From contig NC_092670.1 of NCBI RefSeq assembly GCF_964355755.1, forward strand, positions 14,011,201-14,075,200: a stretch of 64,000 bases of DNA, given 5' to 3'. A model generated the notes under the pieces. The model did not search any database. It was not told the origin of the DNA and worked only from the letters and a program-made list of their open reading frames with translations. This stretch comes from Antedon mediterranea. Lineage: Eukaryota > Echinodermata > Crinoidea > Comatulida > Antedonidae. Below are positions 62,301 through 64,000 of the stretch, piece by piece; the first letter of the stretch is position 1; each line of letters opens with the position of its first letter. A program made the translations under genes and the position numbers.

Positions 62301-63865
62301 TAGGATGGGTGACCAGTGCTTGTGTCACAACAACTCTCATACTGTAACTTGTTTACAAGCAGCATGGGGACTGCCCTGGATAGCCTAATTCTTTCTAAAA
62401 GGAGACAGAGCCAGACAGTGGCAAGGAACTAATATAGACTTGTTGATTTGCTCTCAGAGAAAGAGCGAGAACATGTTTTGAGCCTGAATAACACACTTCT
62501 CAATACTATATATACCAGTAACTCGTCATTAGCCTATGAGTATATATTCTGATGATGCCAATATAACAAATCCCATTATACACTTACAAAAATTTCTGTT
62601 TCAAAATCTTGAAGAAGAAAAAATGTTGATTTATTACTATTATTATTTATAGATTCCAGGCTTTGATAGAAAGGGAGTGGATTCAAGCAGGCCATCCCTT
62701 CACAAGTCGCTGTTACAAATCTGCATTTAACCCAGCAAAGTTTAAGTTTGTTGGACCTGTCTTCCTCCTGTTTCTTGACTGTGTTCATCAGGTAAGTTAT
62801 TTATTTGGGCAATTCTTTTCTAATGCCTACCTCAATTTAAAGAGCTTTGAAACACCCACACCAACCAAATTATTGTGACATACATACAGTGATATGTGCA
62901 GACATCATTGCTGGATCCAGGATAATATCAAGTCTAGTAAACCTAATTTCTTTATTTGCAGATTCATGAACAATTTCCGTGCTCTTTTGAATTTAGTGAT
63001 AGATTTTTGATATTTTTGTTTGAACATGCATATGCATCTCAGTATGGTAAGTACTAATGTATTATATACACAGATATAAAATGTATCGAGTCTAAAGAAC
63101 TCCATAAAGCTTATATAGAAGATGATGCTGATGTGATGTTTCTTTTTGGTTGTTAGTGATAGACAAGGATGTGAACTTCAGTTATATTAAATCATTTTCT
63201 TGTTTCAGGGACGTTCTTGTGCAATAACGATGCAGAACGAATGAAAGTAAAGCTTCCAACAAAAACGATGTCATTATGGTAAGAATGATTGAAAGGTCAT
63301 GTCCTTTCTCCAAAACAGTATTGTACGCTTACCAATTTCACTCACTCTCTCTTTGTTTGTGTTTTCTATCTAGGTAGTTTTGACCACTCAAATTGTCTTT
63401 TAAATTTCCTAGTAAAAATTCTGTCCCAGTAAAACAAATAGTGATTTTTTATATTCATGCTATGGTACAAATAAATTAATTTGGTTAATTACTGGACTGT
63501 ATTATTTTATTTTTTAACATCAAAGCCTTAGAATTATATCCTGTCCATTTGTATTTTCTCTGTGGCTGCGACACATCAGTTCCACGCCCCTTAACAGACA
63601 CAGCGTGGCACAAAGATGTACATACAGTAGTACAGTACTGTTGGTATTTGTCGCAGCCAGACATAAGATCAAAGGACAAGCTCAGTGTCCTGTTGTTAGA
63701 TCAAACAGGATTCAACCAAGCATCACAACTTCTCTCAATATGACCTTTTCTATGTTTTCTTCCAGGTCATATGTAAATAAGCCAAACATACTGGAGACAT
63801 TCCTAAATCCACTGTACCAGCCAAATAATGCGGTATTATGGCCAAGTGTAGCTGCTCAGAGTTTG
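56330..63865 (+). CDS. MTMR9: Myotubularin-related protein 9 (inactive phosphatase), 3' end missing
   Basis: A catalytically dead myotubularin that in vertebrates binds and activates MTMR6/7/8-type PI3P and PI(3,5)P2 3-phosphatases on endosomal membranes. Coding exons: 56330-56476, 57071-57230, 57562-57710, 58171-58299, 58766-58922, 59328-59432, 60059-60184, 62078-62180, 62653-62791, 62962-63046, 63209-63278, 63766-63865; all GT..AG, phases consistent, 490 codons of about 550 in the human protein. The PH-GRAM part opens [18 protein letters not shown] and includes [15 protein letters not shown]. The phosphatase-like part has [47 protein letters not shown] and MSLWSYVN. Where active relatives have HCSDGWDR, this protein has VHGSEGLDA (330-338): catalytic Cys is Gly332 and Arg is Ala338. 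The C-terminal coiled coil lies outside. The first coding exon starts at a splice acceptor (56313). Intron 7 holds the exon-derived minisatellite. Confidence 0.97.
56500..56975. mobile_element. Foldback element in MTMR9 intron 1
   Basis: Opens ACCCCTTTCACACCAAAACT and closes with the mirror GATTTTGGTGTGAAAGCGGT. Internal copies of ACCTTTCACACCAAAACA occur at about 56563, 56799 and 56898, and the palindromic CTCCGGAG occurs several times. Starts 24 bases after the exon 1 donor. Confidence 0.7.
57895..58075. mobile_element. Partial MITE family D (MTMR9 intron 3)
   Basis: CACTTTCACCAAAAACTGGA, GTAATTTAAAGCAAAATAT and ATAATTCACTTTATTTAAC match the interior of family D; both terminal repeats are missing. 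Confidence 0.5.
58391..58550. mobile_element. Foldback family B copy (MTMR9 intron 4)
   Basis: ACTGTCTACACTATCAAACT, AGTGTGATGTGCCCAAATAT on the left; ATATGGGCACATCAAATTTT, TTTGATGGTGCAGACAAAGC on the right; GTGATATGACATCATCATG in the centre. Confidence 0.87.
59793..59946. repeat. 154-bp foldback (MTMR9 intron 6)
   Basis: Arms GTAGATAGAAAAAATCAAAC, AAGTTAAAACTGCC and GGCAGTTTTTAATTTGTTTG, ATTTTGATTTTTTCAATCTAC. The loop contains CACCTGATGATGGGCTATGC, a phrase similar to Penelope-type element ends; this likeness is tentative. Confidence 0.75.
60185..61875 (+). repeat. 87/88-bp minisatellite derived from MTMR9 exon 7 and its donor
   Basis: Nineteen units, defined by GTAGATAGAATTACATTT at 60185, 60273, 60360, 60448, 60535, 60623, 60711, 60799, 60886, 60974, 61061, 61148, 61236, 61323, 61411, 61498, 61586, 61673 and 61761, plus a partial unit from 61846. 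Ten units are 88 bp (ending GACAAAGAAG), eight are 87 bp (ending GACAAAGAG) and the last is 85 bp. The final 34 bases of a unit match the last 34 bases of MTMR9 exon 7 (60151-60184) at 29 positions, and the next bases repeat the exon 7 donor GTAGATAG. The array therefore begins exactly at the exon border. Units differ at only a few sites (CGT/CAT, TATGATTG/TATGGTTG, GTGGAC/GTAGAC). Open frames of 65-94 codons are by-products of the period. Confidence 0.96.
63555..63722. mobile_element. Foldback family R copy (MTMR9 intron 11)
   Basis: TGTGGCTGCGACACATCAG is partly mirrored by TATTTGTCGCAGCCAGACAT, AAGATCAAAGGACAAGCTCA, GTGTCCTGTTGTTAGATCA, which match the element at 39851-40055. Confidence 0.65.
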
Positions 63866-63884
63866 GTAAGATTTAATGTAGGAA

Positions 63885-63955
63885 TTATCAATAGTAGTGG
63901 TGATTAACATGCTTGCCTTCCAATCCCAATTCATGGGTTCAATCCTGACCTAGTA
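63885..63955 (+). mobile_element. tRNA-derived SINE head (MTMR9 intron 12)
   Basis: TAGTAGTGGTGATTAACATG (A-box region), CTTGCCTTCCAATCCCAATT, CATGGGTTCAATCCTGACC (B-box region). Same family and orientation as 24041-24112. Confidence 0.65.
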
Positions 63956-64000
63956 TCAGGGTTTTTTTACTTTACTACTGTACCAGCCTCAAATAAGGCA

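Overview
This is AT-rich, intron-rich metazoan nuclear DNA. Conserved animal genes are split into short exons with ordinary GT..AG introns, and there are no operons or bacterial signals. The palindromic word TAGGCCTA and its one-base variants recur throughout. That word, the invertebrate gene forms and the many short foldback elements suggest a marine deuterostome, possibly an echinoderm such as a crinoid. The organism is inference only and was not tested against any database. All exon models were read by hand from splice sites, phase continuity and family similarity.

Layout. (1) Positions 154-6726, minus strand: the ankyrin to S5 part of a TRPC3/6/7-type cation channel, six exons, continuing past the window start. 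The first two bases of the window are the acceptor of the next exon. (2) About 6.7-43.4 kb: no recognisable gene. It is filled with short foldback (MITE-like) families, a truncated LINE, tRNA-like SINEs, an 83-bp satellite and local duplications, and part of it may be the long first intron of the TRPC gene. (3) 43370-48390, minus strand: a complete seven-exon MRTO4 (ribosome assembly factor). (4) 48515-50689, plus strand: a complete four-exon membrane-anchored SDR of the RDH10/SDR16C group, head-to-head with MRTO4 across only 124 bp. (5) 50.7-56.3 kb: intergenic DNA with repeats. (6) 56330-63865 and beyond, plus strand: twelve coding exons of the pseudophosphatase MTMR9; its last exon or exons lie outside.

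The most unusual object is a 1.66-kb minisatellite in MTMR9 intron 7 (60185-61845). It has 19 nearly identical 87/88-bp units, and each ends with a copy of the last 34 bases of MTMR9 exon 7 followed by the same splice donor. The array was therefore seeded by an exon end, and it presents about twenty copies of one donor in tandem. Other points worth a second look are the 124-bp shared promoter with a CACGTG E-box, a duplicated MRTO4 exon fragment, and a foldback family carrying paired inverted CCAAT boxes in about a dozen copies.

The genes do not form a pathway: ion channel, ribosome assembly factor, retinol/steroid-type dehydrogenase, and phosphoinositide-phosphatase adaptor.
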